Source of the DNA: Hydrogenophaga aromaticivorans
GTDB taxonomy: Bacteria; Pseudomonadota; Gammaproteobacteria; Burkholderiales; Burkholderiaceae_C
NCBI RefSeq assembly: GCF_013387465.1
Contig: NZ_VYGV01000028.1
Location: 248,001 to 312,000 of the forward strand
Length of the DNA stretch: 64,000 nucleotides
Direction of reading: 5' to 3'
A model generated the notes under the pieces. That model was not told the DNA's origin and searched no databases. It saw only the letters and a list, made by a program, of their open reading frames with translations. Numbering within the stretch: the stretch's first letter is position 1; the number at the start of each line of letters is the position of its first letter. The position numbers and the translations under genes are program-made. Positions 45,859 to 54,554 of the stretch are shown in pieces.

Positions 45859-47310
45859 ATGACCACCATCAACATGCTCATCAACGGCGAAGCCGTGCAG
45901 GCGCAAAGCGGCGCGACCTTCACCCGTTCCAACCCGCTGGACGGCCAGGTGGCCACCACGGCGCCTGCCGCCTCCGTGCAGGATGCGGTGGCTGCGGTCG
46001 AGGCCGCCTCTGCGGCTTTCCCGGCCTGGGCCGCCACCTCGCCCGGTGAACGCCGCGCCCTGCTGCTCAAGGCCGCCCACGCGCTGGAAGCCAAGGCGGC
46101 CGAGTTCACCGCCGCGATGGCCGCCGAGATCGGTGCTTCTGGTCTCTGGGCTGGCTTCAACGTGCACCTGGCCGCCGACATGCTGGTCGAGGCCGCATCG
46201 CTGACCACCCAGATCAACGGCCAGGTGATTCCCTCCAACGTGCCCGGCAACCTGGCCATGGCCACCCGGCAGGCCGCTGGCGTGGTGCTCGGCATGGCGC
46301 CCTGGAACGCCCCGGTGATCCTGGGCGTGCGTGCGGTGGCTGTGCCGCTGGCCTGCGGCAACACCGTGGTGCTCAAGGGCAGCGAGCTGTGCCCGGCGAC
46401 CCACGGTCTGATCATCCAGGCGCTGCAGGAAGCCGGCCTGCCCAAGGGTGTCGTCAACTTCGTGACCAACGCGCCGGCCGACGCGGCCGAAGTGGTGGAA
46501 GCCATGATCGCCCACCCCGCTGTGCGGCGCGTGAACTTCACCGGCTCGACCCACGTCGGCCGCATCATCGCCACCAAGTGTGCCACCCACCTCAAGGCGT
46601 CAGTGCTGGAGCTCGGCGGCAAGGCGCCCCTGCTGGTGCTCGACGACGCCGACCTGGATGCGGCCGTCAACGGTGCCGCCTTCGGCGCCTTCGCCAACTC
46701 GGGCCAGATCTGCATGTCCACCGAGCGCATCGTCGTTGACAGCAAGATTGCCGACGCGTTTGTGGGCAAGCTCGCGGCGAAGGCCCAGGCCCTGCCGCTG
46801 GGCGACCCACGCCAGGGCCCGGTGGTGCTGGGCTCGGTGGTCGACATGCGCACCGTCCATCGCGTCAACGAACTGATCGACGATGCGGTGGCCAAGGGTG
46901 CCAAGCTGGTCTGCGGCGGCAAGGCCGAGAACACGCTGATGCCGGCCACGCTGCTGGACCACGTGACGCGCGAGATGCGCATCTACAGCGAAGAGACCTT
47001 CGCGCCGGTCAAGGCCATCGTGCGGGTGGACGGTGAAGAGGCCGCCATTGCCTGCGCCAACGACAACGCCTTCGGTTTGTCTGCCGCGGTCTTCACCGCC
47101 GACACCGCGCGCGGCTGGCGCGTGGCCCAGCGCATCGAGTCGGGCATCTGCCATGTGAACGGCCCCACGGTGCACGACGAGGCGCAGATGCCCTTTGGCG
47201 GCGTCAAGGCCAGCGGCTGGGGACGCTTCGGTGGCCAGGCCGGCATCGAGGCCTTCACCGACCTGCGCTGGATCACGCTGCAGACCACGCCGCGCCACTA
47301 CCCGTTCTGA
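45859..47310 (+). CDS. NAD(P)-dependent aldehyde dehydrogenase, probable benzaldehyde dehydrogenase
   Basis: 483-residue aldehyde dehydrogenase of the vanillin/salicylaldehyde dehydrogenase type. Catalytic Cys285 in NSGQICMSTERI, general base Glu251 in LELGGKAPL, and the coenzyme region AAGVVLGMAPWNAPVIL. Its position 40 bases after benzoylformate decarboxylase predicts oxidation of benzaldehyde to benzoate. CAGGAG lies seven bases before the ATG at 45859; an earlier in-frame start inside mdlC is unlikely. Confidence 0.88.
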   Translation: MTTINMLINGEAVQAQSGATFTRSNPLDGQVATTAPAASVQDAVAAVEAASAAFPAWAATSPGERRALLLKAAHALEAKAAEFTAAMAAEIGASGLWAGFNVHLAADMLVEAASLTTQINGQVIPSNVPGNLAMATRQAAGVVLGMAPWNAPVILGVRAVAVPLACGNTVVLKGSELCPATHGLIIQALQEAGLPKGVVNFVTNAPADAAEVVEAMIAHPAVRRVNFTGSTHVGRIIATKCATHLKASVLELGGKAPLLVLDDADLDAAVNGAAFGAFANSGQICMSTERIVVDSKIADAFVGKLAAKAQALPLGDPRQGPVVLGSVVDMRTVHRVNELIDDAVAKGAKLVCGGKAENTLMPATLLDHVTREMRIYSEETFAPVKAIVRVDGEEAAIACANDNAFGLSAAVFTADTARGWRVAQRIESGICHVNGPTVHDEAQMPFGGVKASGWGRFGGQAGIEAFTDLRWITLQTTPRHYPF

Positions 47311-47317
47311 GCGCGCC

Positions 47318-48235
47318 ATGAACGTCACCATCCTGGGGGCAGGGGCCATGGGCTCCCTGTTCGGCGGTCTGCTGGCCGCGCAGGGCCACACCGTGGAACT
47401 GCTGGACGTCAACGAACGGCACATCGGCGAAATCCAGCGTGCGGGCCTGACCCTCGATACGGACCAGGGCTCCCAGAACATGCGGGTGAAGGCCTGCCGA
47501 CCCGAGCAGGGGACAACCCCGCCCGACTGGCTGATCGTCTTCACCAAGACGCTGCACACCGACAGCGCCCTGCGCGCCGCGCAGCACCTGATCGGACCTC
47601 ATACCTGTGTGCTCAGCCTGCAGAACGGGCTGGGCAATGTCGAGAAGCTGCAGGCCTTCGTGCCTCGCGAGCGGATTGCCATCGGGGTCACCACGGTGCC
47701 GGCCGACATGAAGGGCCCCGGTCATGTGCAGTCGCACGGCAATGGCCACAGCCGCTTCATGTCGGCGGACGGGCAGCGCAACCCCGCGCTGGTCCAGCTG
47801 GCGGCGGATTTCAACCAGGCCGGCCTGAGTTGCGAGCTGGACGACCAGGTGCTGGCCGCCATCTGGCGCAAGGTGGCCTTCAACGCGGCGCTCAACGGCA
47901 TCTGCGCGGTCACCGGCAGCACGGTGGGCCAGCTCGGCCAGCACCCGGACACCCGGGCCCTGGTGCACCGGACCTCGCAGGAAGTCATCGACGTGGCGCG
48001 GGCCGCGGGTGTTCTGGTGGATGCCGACGGCGTGCACCACGACCTCGACCACGCCATGGAACACCATGTGCACCACAAGCCCTCGATGCTGCAGGACCTG
48101 CTGGCCCGGCGGCCGACCGAGGTCGACGCCATCAACGGCCAAGTCCGCGCGCACGGCGAACGGCTCGGTGTTCCCACACCTTGCGTGTCCACCCTGCACA
48201 CCCTGGTCAAGCAGATGGAGGCGACGGCGTCCTGA
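47318..48235 (+). CDS. Ketopantoate reductase (ApbA/PanE) family dehydrogenase, candidate (R)-mandelate dehydrogenase
   Basis: 305 residues. N-terminal NADP-binding GAGAMGSLFGGLLA at residues 7-20 and the C-terminal domain with Lys185 (IWRKVAFNAALNGICAVTG) and Glu268 (RPTEVDAINGQV), which correspond to the catalytic Lys and the substrate-binding Glu of ketopantoate reductase. Enterococcal D-mandelate dehydrogenases belong to this family. Because the gene lies between the aldehyde dehydrogenase and the (S)-mandelate dehydrogenase, oxidation of (R)-mandelate is more likely than pantothenate synthesis. That role is inferred. Confidence 0.82.
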   Translation: MNVTILGAGAMGSLFGGLLAAQGHTVELLDVNERHIGEIQRAGLTLDTDQGSQNMRVKACRPEQGTTPPDWLIVFTKTLHTDSALRAAQHLIGPHTCVLSLQNGLGNVEKLQAFVPRERIAIGVTTVPADMKGPGHVQSHGNGHSRFMSADGQRNPALVQLAADFNQAGLSCELDDQVLAAIWRKVAFNAALNGICAVTGSTVGQLGQHPDTRALVHRTSQEVIDVARAAGVLVDADGVHHDLDHAMEHHVHHKPSMLQDLLARRPTEVDAINGQVRAHGERLGVPTPCVSTLHTLVKQMEATAS

Positions 48236-48247
48236 CGCCGGGTGCCT

Positions 48248-48285
48248 GTCCGATCCCCCCATTTCAGTCCGATCCCCCCATTTCA
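48248..48285 (+). repeat. Perfect tandem duplication of a 19-bp unit
   Basis: Two identical 19-base units (48248-48266 and 48267-48285), each starting GTCCGATC and ending CATTTCA around a run of six C. They fill the gap between the reductase gene and the ribosome-binding site of the TRAP gene. Confidence 0.9.
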
Positions 48286-48305
48286 TTCACTCTGAAGGAG
48301 ACAAC

Positions 48306-49358
48306 ATGAGCACTACGACATTCATGCCCAAGGCCGCACTGGCCGGAATTTTCGCGGCGCTGACCGCCGCGGCGGCACTGCCCGCCGCCGCCCAGCAGGT
48401 GACGCTGCGCGTGCACCACTTCCTGCCGCCCACCTCCAGCGCGCACGTCAAGCTCATCCAGCCCTGGTGCGACAAGATCGCCAAGGAATCGGCCGACCGC
48501 CTGAAGTGCCAGATCTTCCCGTCCATGCAACTGGGCGGTGCCCCGGGCCAGCTGTACGACCAGGTCAAGGACGGAGTGGTGGACGTCGTCTGGACCGTGC
48601 CCACCTATGCGGCGGGCCGTTTCACCAAGTCCGAAGTGTTCGAGCTGCCCTGGATGGCCAGCTCCGCCAAGGCCGGCAGTCAGGCGCTGTGGACCTATGT
48701 CGACAAGAACGCCCAAGACGAGTTCAAGGGCGTGCATCGACTCTTCATGCACGTGCACGATGGCGCGCTGTTCCACTTCAAGGACAAGAAGCCCCAGACC
48801 CTGGAAGACTTCAAGGGTCTGAAGATCCGGGCGGCGACGCGCTCGAACGCCCGCATGATTTCTGCGCTGGGGGCGACACCGGTGGCCATGCCGCTGCCTG
48901 CGGTGCCCGAGGCCCTGTCCAAGAGCGTGGTCGATGGGGCTGCCGTGCCCTGGGAAGGTACCCCCGCAATCCGTCTGGCCGAACTGGCCAAGTACCATCT
49001 GGACGTGCCGGACGGTGTGCCGCGCATCTCGAACACCATCTTCCTGTTCGGCATGAACGAGCAGAAGTACAACGCGCTGCCCGCCGACCTGAAAAAGGTG
49101 ATCGACAACAACACCGGCCTGGCCACTTCCGCATGGGCCGGTGAGGTGGGGTTCGACGCCGTGGTCGAGACCTACAAGAAGGCGGCCAAGGACGCTGGCG
49201 GCACCCTGGTGAACCTGAGCCCCGCGGAGTACCAGCGCTGGGTCAAGGCGACAGACTCCGTGGATGATGACTGGTTGAAGGAGGCCGCCGCCAAGGGCGC
49301 CGACGGCAAGAAGCTGCTGGAAGAGGCGCGTGCGCTGGTCAAGCAGTTCAGCAAGTGA
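48306..49358 (+). CDS. TRAP transporter solute-binding protein (DctP family), orphan
   Basis: 350 residues: signal peptide ending near ALPAAAQ, then the DctP/TeaA domain (LRVHHFLPPTSSAHVKLIQPW, QIFPSMQLGGAPGQLYDQV, and GLKIRAATRSNARMISALGA with the carboxylate-binding Arg). Ribosome-binding site AAGGAG before the ATG. It binds an organic acid in the periplasm; within this operon mandelate or benzoylformate is the natural guess. No DctQ or DctM membrane genes are in the window. Its stop overlaps an alternative GTG start of mdlB. Confidence 0.9.
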   Translation: MSTTTFMPKAALAGIFAALTAAAALPAAAQQVTLRVHHFLPPTSSAHVKLIQPWCDKIAKESADRLKCQIFPSMQLGGAPGQLYDQVKDGVVDVVWTVPTYAAGRFTKSEVFELPWMASSAKAGSQALWTYVDKNAQDEFKGVHRLFMHVHDGALFHFKDKKPQTLEDFKGLKIRAATRSNARMISALGATPVAMPLPAVPEALSKSVVDGAAVPWEGTPAIRLAELAKYHLDVPDGVPRISNTIFLFGMNEQKYNALPADLKKVIDNNTGLATSAWAGEVGFDAVVETYKKAAKDAGGTLVNLSPAEYQRWVKATDSVDDDWLKEAAAKGADGKKLLEEARALVKQFSK

Positions 49359-49378
49359 ACACCCGGCGCGCTGCTGAC

Positions 49379-50530
49379 ATGTTGAACGTGAATGACTGGA
49401 GAGCGGCGGCGCGCCGGACCCTTCCGCGCTTTGTCTACGAGTATGTGGACGGCGCGGCCGAAGACGAGCGGTGTCTTGCGCGCAACCGCAGCGCGCTGGA
49501 CGCCGTCTCGCTGACGCCGCGCATCTTGCGAGACACCCGCCGTATCGACCCCGCGGTTTCCCTGTTTGATCAGACCTGGGCCCAGCCCTTTGCCATCGCC
49601 CCCACGGGTCTGAACGGTTTGATCCGACCGGGCGGTGACCTCATGGGTGCGGCCGCGGCACAAACCATGGGCGTGCCATTTGTCCTGTCGACGGCATCGA
49701 ACGAACGACTGGAAGCGGTGCGCGAGGCAGCGCCTCAAGCGCAGTTGTGGCTGCAGCTGTATGTGATGGAGGACCGCAGCGTCGCCGAGCAGTTGCTGCG
49801 GCGTGCCAAGGCCGCGAAGTTCTCGGCGCTGGTGCTGACCGTGGACGTCCCTGTGAGCGGCTCGCGCGAGAAAGACATCCGCAATGGTTTCAAGGTGCCA
49901 TTCAAACCGTCTCTTCCACTGGCAATGGACCTGATGCGCCATCCTGCCTGGTCACTGCGCCAGGCCATGGGTGGTGGTCCGAAATTCGTCAACCTGGTGG
50001 AAGACACCAAGGCCAGGATGTCTGCCCAGGCCCAGGCCGCGCTGTTGGCCCGCGCCATGGACCGTGGTCTGGACTGGGCCTCGTTGTCCTGGTTGAGACG
50101 GCACTGGGATGGCCCCTTGTTGGTCAAGGGCGTTCTTCACCCCGTGGACGCGCGGCGTGCGCAGCAAGAAGGTGTCGATGCACTGATTGTTTCCAATCAC
50201 GGGGCACGGCAGCTGGACGTTGCGCCCACATCCATTGATCAGTTGCCACGTGTGGTGGATGCCGTTCGTGGGGCCATTCCCGTGTTGATGGACAGTGGCA
50301 TCCGTCGCGGTTCGGATGTGGCACGGGCTCTGGCCCAGGGGGCACATGCCGTGTTGATCGGACGGCCCGTGTTGTATGGACTGGCGGTCAAAGGACAGGC
50401 CGGCATTGAGCGCGTCCTGACAACGCTGGCCAGCGAATTGGAGCGCACGATGATCTTGCTGGGTGAGACCGACATCGCCGCGTTGCGTGTCAGTCGATCG
50501 CCAGCAGACCCGTGCCAGGGTGGCAGTTGA
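49379..50530 (+). CDS. mdlB: (S)-mandelate dehydrogenase, FMN-dependent
   Basis: Oxidises (S)-mandelate to benzoylformate, passing electrons to the membrane. 383 residues from the ATG at 49379. The Pseudomonas putida active-site set is present: Tyr22, Tyr128 in LQLYV, Arg163 in GSREKD, and His274/Arg277 in SNHGARQLD, the last two at the same numbers as in P. putida. The FMN region SGIRRGSDVARALAQGAHAV follows. An alternative GTG at 49355 would overlap the TRAP stop by four bases. Its 3' end overlaps the convergent aldoxime dehydratase gene by 41 bases. Confidence 0.88.
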   Translation: MLNVNDWRAAARRTLPRFVYEYVDGAAEDERCLARNRSALDAVSLTPRILRDTRRIDPAVSLFDQTWAQPFAIAPTGLNGLIRPGGDLMGAAAAQTMGVPFVLSTASNERLEAVREAAPQAQLWLQLYVMEDRSVAEQLLRRAKAAKFSALVLTVDVPVSGSREKDIRNGFKVPFKPSLPLAMDLMRHPAWSLRQAMGGGPKFVNLVEDTKARMSAQAQAALLARAMDRGLDWASLSWLRRHWDGPLLVKGVLHPVDARRAQQEGVDALIVSNHGARQLDVAPTSIDQLPRVVDAVRGAIPVLMDSGIRRGSDVARALAQGAHAVLIGRPVLYGLAVKGQAGIERVLTTLASELERTMILLGETDIAALRVSRSPADPCQGGS

Positions 50531-51539
50531 GGTACTCGAAATGCGCATCACCGGCCTGCAGCACGCACACCTCGTGGTACAGGCGCAGGCTGGGCGGTGC
50601 GGCGATGGCCTGGAGCATGCCCATGAAGGCACCGAAGATCTTCAGGTGTGTGGGGTGCTTCTCGGCCCAGGCTTCCATGTGCGCCAGGCTCTGCCACCAG
50701 CTCAGTCCGTAGCTGCGGTCGGTGGGTGCAAAGTTGTCGTCGAGCACGCGCAGGTAGCGGTTGCTCAGGCAGCCGGCCCCCAGGCCCTCTGACGAGGCCA
50801 GGAACGCCATGCCCTCGCGCAGCACAGGCTCGACATCACCCAGGTAGCGCTCGCGCTCCGCACCGGCGGTGTGTTCCCAGTTCTGGCCGCTGCGGATCAG
50901 CGCGATGTTGTGCTGGCCTTCGATGAACACCCGCTCGCCAGGTCTGGCTTGGGCTGGGCGAGCTGGATGGGAGCCGGCCAGTGCATCCGTCTGCGTTGCC
51001 GGCAGACGATCGCGCACGCCGCCCCAGTAGGCGTGCTCCAGGATCTCGCCGCTCACCGCCTCGGCCAGGCGGGCCACGGCCTCCTGCCCGTCGGGCGATG
51101 ACATCAGGGTCTCGAAGCGCTCCACCCCGGGGCAGGCCACTTCACGAAACCATCCCGTGTTGCCGTTCAGGCGTTCATCGCTTTGCCAGAAGGCCTGTAC
51201 CGCCGGGTGCAGCTGCCAGCGCTGGTGGCTCGCCCGGTCGGACCAGTAGGCCGTCCACACCAGCGTGTCCCAACCCTCGGGGTCGCGGTACTGTGCCAGG
51301 TCGGAGAAGCGGGGCGCGTCGGCGCCGTGCACGGCCTTGCGCAAAGTCTGCAGCCCGGCCACCGCCGACGCGCGGTCGGCCGGGTCGTGGTACTGCACGC
51401 CGTGGTACGCCATGACGGCGTGCGTCTGGCCGGGTGCATAGCGGGCGGTGTACGCGGGCACGGGTGGCGTGTAGCCGGCCGGCAGGCGCGGGGACTGGCT
51501 GCGCGGGCAGCGCAGGTGCGGTGCGATAGCAGATTCCAT
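50490..51539 (-). CDS. Aldoxime dehydratase (haem enzyme, phenylacetaldoxime dehydratase type)
   Basis: Dehydrates aldoximes to nitriles using ferrous haem b. 349 residues, the family's usual length (about 350). Family signatures: EHAYWGGVRDRLP (Arg176/Arg178), NIALIRSGQNW (Ser217), WAEKHPTHLKIFG (haem-ligand His) and YHEVCVL (distal His322), then YLNCHPGTG. By recall these correspond to R178, S219, the proximal His299 and H320 of OxdA/OxdRE. AGGAG lies before the ATG at 51539. Last gene of the operon, 29 bases after the nitrilase, so the nitrile product is presumably passed on to it. Confidence 0.88.
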   Translation of the reverse strand: MESAIAPHLRCPRSQSPRLPAGYTPPVPAYTARYAPGQTHAVMAYHGVQYHDPADRASAVAGLQTLRKAVHGADAPRFSDLAQYRDPEGWDTLVWTAYWSDRASHQRWQLHPAVQAFWQSDERLNGNTGWFREVACPGVERFETLMSSPDGQEAVARLAEAVSGEILEHAYWGGVRDRLPATQTDALAGSHPARPAQARPGERVFIEGQHNIALIRSGQNWEHTAGAERERYLGDVEPVLREGMAFLASSEGLGAGCLSNRYLRVLDDNFAPTDRSYGLSWWQSLAHMEAWAEKHPTHLKIFGAFMGMLQAIAAPPSLRLYHEVCVLQAGDAHFEYLNCHPGTGLLAID

Positions 51540-51568
51540 GAGGGCTCCTGTGGGAGGACGGATCGCCC

Positions 51569-52579
51569 TCAGTTGGCGGGCAGGTTCTCTTGAGCATCGA
51601 CCGCGTCGACGGGCAAGGAGAAGTGCTCCACGGGCGAGCCCTTCTTGCGGTTGAGCAGCAGGCGGTGCACGTCGGGGCGGGCATAGTGCCCCACCGGGTC
51701 CATGGCGTTCTTGGCCACGCCGATCATGCCGAGGTCGATTTTCGCGATCAGCAGGCCTTCGGCGTCTTCCGGCAGCTTCTCCGCCAGGGGCGAGCCATCG
51801 GGACCGTAGATGACCGCGTGCCCACCACCCACATGGGTCAGGGCGTGCTTGTCGGGGGTGTCGCACAGCTCGTCCACCATCGCCTTGGAAATGATGGCGC
51901 AGGGCGCCAGCACGAAGCAGCCGCCCTCCACGGCGTACACCTTGCTGACGGCGTTGTTGACCTCCCAGCCCAGGGCGTGGGCAAAGGGCTCGTAGGTCGA
52001 AAAGCTCGGCCAGGCCGCGATGTGCACCTGTTCGTGCTGCGAGTACATGGCGTACTTGTTCAACGACAGGATGTTCTCCCAGCAGGACAGTTCGCCCACG
52101 CGGCCCAGTGGTGTGTCATGCACTTTCAGGTCGCTGCCGTCACCGTCGCCGAAGACGGTGCGCTCGGAGTGCGTGGGGCGCAGCTTGCGCCGCTGCGAAA
52201 TCGTTTCGCCGTCGGGTCCGATCAGCCACTGCGCGATGTAGAGGCTGCCGCCGGAACGCTCCGACAAGCCCAGCGATGCCGTGATGCCCGCTGCTTTGAC
52301 GGCCTGGCGCAGCTTCTCGGCCTGGGGGCTGTCGTAGGACAGCGAGTTGTCGAAGTACCGCTGCACAAACCCCCGGCCGATGGCCCAGGCGGGCGCGCCC
52401 ATCCAGATGTGCCACGGGTAGCCGGGAATGAAGGTCTCGGGGAAGGCGATCAGCTTGCAGCCTTTTTCGGCGGCCTCGTTGATGAGCTGGATGCATTTGT
52501 CGACGGTGCCGTCAAGGTCCAGCCAGACGGGGGCGGCCTGGACAACAGCGACTTTGTACTTGGGGTGAGTAATGCCCAT
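51569..52579 (-). CDS. Nitrilase (aryl/arylaceto-nitrilase type)
   Basis: Hydrolyses a nitrile to the carboxylic acid and ammonia. 336 residues, with catalytic Glu48 in FPETFIPGYP, Lys132 in RRKLRPTHSERTVFGDGDG and Cys166 in GELSCWEN. The long RKLRPTHxERTVFGDGDG block is typical of true nitrilases rather than amidases. Cotranscribed with aldoxime dehydratase and with an outer-membrane protein gene 20 bases upstream. With the convergent mandelate operon, mandelonitrile or phenylacetonitrile are the likely substrates. Confidence 0.92.
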   Translation of the reverse strand: MGITHPKYKVAVVQAAPVWLDLDGTVDKCIQLINEAAEKGCKLIAFPETFIPGYPWHIWMGAPAWAIGRGFVQRYFDNSLSYDSPQAEKLRQAVKAAGITASLGLSERSGGSLYIAQWLIGPDGETISQRRKLRPTHSERTVFGDGDGSDLKVHDTPLGRVGELSCWENILSLNKYAMYSQHEQVHIAAWPSFSTYEPFAHALGWEVNNAVSKVYAVEGGCFVLAPCAIISKAMVDELCDTPDKHALTHVGGGHAVIYGPDGSPLAEKLPEDAEGLLIAKIDLGMIGVAKNAMDPVGHYARPDVHRLLLNRKKGSPVEHFSLPVDAVDAQENLPAN

Positions 52580-52599
52580 GGTGTGCTCCTGTTGGCGGG

Positions 52600-53490
52600 T
52601 TAGAAAGGAATGGATGTCTTGAGCCAGAACGCAGTGCCCTGGGTGGAATTGCGCACAGCCATGTCGCGCTGCAGCTTGGCGGTGAAGAACCAGCCTTTGC
52701 CGTTGTCGTACTTCAGGGACGGGCCCAGTGCGAAGGCTCGTGTCTTGCTGTTGGCCACATCGGCGCCGCCGGACTGGTCGTTGGCGAGCTGTTGCCAGGC
52801 GTGTCCGCCAACGCCGACCGTCCAGCCGTTGCCCAACCTCCAGCCGACGGAATAGTCGGCGAACAGCTCGTTGCCGCTGCGGTAGTCGGTGTCCTTGTTG
52901 CGGCGGTTGAGGTTGAGGGTGAGCTTGAGGTCGGCGTTCAGTCCGTTCGGGTCGATGCGGCTGACGGCGAACAGCGGCTGGACCGAGAGGTAGTTGAGGC
53001 CGATGTTGGCCAGGTTGCTCTGGTCGTAGTCACCGGTGGGCAAGGAAACGTCCAGGCCGACCACGGTGTGCAGCTGGGGCGAATGGTGAAAAGCGACGCC
53101 TGTTCCCACCGTGATGTCGCCCAGACCGCTCTTGCTCTGGCTGTTGCCGGCCGCACTGACCTTCAGGTTCACCAGGGGTGCGATCGAATGAAACACCAGG
53201 TTGCCGCCCATGACTTCGGTCTTGGTGGACCAGACGCCACGAAGCACGGCCGCCGTGGCACGCACCTTGAAGCCAGGGATGCCGGCGTTATCGCCTTGTC
53301 CGTCGATGAACTTGTCGGCGGCGTAGTGGTTGCCGTAGCCCAGCAGATACACGCCAGGAGGCGGTACGGCGCCCACCCGGAAGTTTTCCACCCCTCTTGG
53401 GTAGGTGGAGCCACCACCTTCGGTGGCGTGTGCAAGGCATGCGGCGGTGGCCAGCAGGGCAAACGCGGCGGAACGGGTCATCGGTTTCAT
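52600..53490 (-). CDS. Outer-membrane protein of the phenol_MetA_deg/SphA family
   Basis: 296 residues with a signal peptide (MKPMTRSAAFALLATAACLA, cleavage about AHA|T). The beta-rich body starts at YPRGVENF...GAVPPPGVYLLGY and ends with a Phe-terminated strand (FWLKTSIPF), as in outer-membrane barrels. The family is found in aromatic catabolic clusters and is thought to admit hydrophobic substrates. Here it lies between the ABC importer genes and the nitrilase. Confidence 0.85.
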   Translation of the reverse strand: MKPMTRSAAFALLATAACLAHATEGGGSTYPRGVENFRVGAVPPPGVYLLGYGNHYAADKFIDGQGDNAGIPGFKVRATAAVLRGVWSTKTEVMGGNLVFHSIAPLVNLKVSAAGNSQSKSGLGDITVGTGVAFHHSPQLHTVVGLDVSLPTGDYDQSNLANIGLNYLSVQPLFAVSRIDPNGLNADLKLTLNLNRRNKDTDYRSGNELFADYSVGWRLGNGWTVGVGGHAWQQLANDQSGGADVANSKTRAFALGPSLKYDNGKGWFFTAKLQRDMAVRNSTQGTAFWLKTSIPF

Positions 53491-53560
53491 GCGGAAAATG
53501 CTCCAGTCGAGTTGAAGGAACAGACCGGTGGTGTGGTCTGGGGTACGGGAAACAGCACGG

Positions 53561-54541
53561 TCAAGGCATCCAGCGACGCGTGCGCAGCGGGTCGAGGGAG
53601 GGCCAGCGTCGCAGCACCAGCCCCCAGGTGCCTTGGGGGGACAGGACCATCGTGGCGATGGCAATGAGACCGAGTGCCACGAAGTACCAGACGCCGTGGT
53701 CGGCGCCGAGCTCGCGCAGCAGGAAGTAGATGGCCGTGCCGATGACGGGGCCTTCGATGCGACCGATGCCGCCGAGCACGGAGATGAAGATCGCCATGGC
53801 GGTCCAGCCCAGGCCGAAACTGGCGTCCGGGCTCACCTGCAGCGTGTTCATGTAGGCCACGGCGCCGGCCAGGCCGGTGAGGGCGGCGCACATCAGCCAC
53901 AGCGCCAGCTTGGTGCGCCGCACCGGCACCCCGCTGGCGCGCGCGGCGTCCTCGCTGTCGCGGATGCTGGCCAGCGCCAGGCCGAGCGGGCTCTTGAGCA
54001 GACCCCTGGCCCAGAACAGGGCCAGCGCCGCCACCGCCAGCGCGGCCCAGTAGGTGCCCAGGTTGCGCTCGGCACGGTTGAAGTCGCCCAGGTTGCTCAG
54101 CGGCATGCCGCCGCCCGCGCCCAGTGTGTCTGAGTTGAGCACCAGGATGCGCATCAGCTCGGCCAGCACCCAGGTGCCCACCGCGAAGTGGGCGCCGCTG
54201 AGGCGGAACATGGGCAGGGCCACGACGGCTGCGAACAGGGCGGTCACGGCCATGGCCAGCGGCAGCGTGGCCCAGGGGTTCCAGCCCAGGGTGTTGGAGA
54301 GGAAGAACAGTGCGTAGGCGCCCACGCCCACGAACACATGCAGGCCCACCACCACCATGCCGCCAAAACCGGCGAGCAGGTTCCAGGCCATGGCGATGGC
54401 GAACACGGTGAACACCTCCACCAGCAGGCGCTGGGTGCCAAAACCGGTGAACCAGGGCAGGGTGGCCAGCAGGGCCAGACCGGCCAGGGTCAGCGCCAGA
54501 CCGCGCCAGGAAGACAGCAGAGAGTGAATGGCTGCGCGCAT
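53561..54541 (-). CDS. Branched-chain amino acid-type ABC transporter permease (LivM family)
   Basis: 326-residue inner-membrane permease with the LivM pattern AMAWNLLAGFGGMVVVGLHVF, the cytoplasmic EAA-like region LGLALASIRDSEDAARASGV and the C-terminal GGIGRIEGPVIGTAIYFLLR. Partner of the LivH-like permease 13 bases upstream. In this cluster it probably imports an aromatic acid, nitrile or aldoxime rather than an amino acid. Confidence 0.92.
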   Translation of the reverse strand: MRAAIHSLLSSWRGLALTLAGLALLATLPWFTGFGTQRLLVEVFTVFAIAMAWNLLAGFGGMVVVGLHVFVGVGAYALFFLSNTLGWNPWATLPLAMAVTALFAAVVALPMFRLSGAHFAVGTWVLAELMRILVLNSDTLGAGGGMPLSNLGDFNRAERNLGTYWAALAVAALALFWARGLLKSPLGLALASIRDSEDAARASGVPVRRTKLALWLMCAALTGLAGAVAYMNTLQVSPDASFGLGWTAMAIFISVLGGIGRIEGPVIGTAIYFLLRELGADHGVWYFVALGLIAIATMVLSPQGTWGLVLRRWPSLDPLRTRRWMP

Positions 54542-54554
54542 GGGGATGTCCTTG

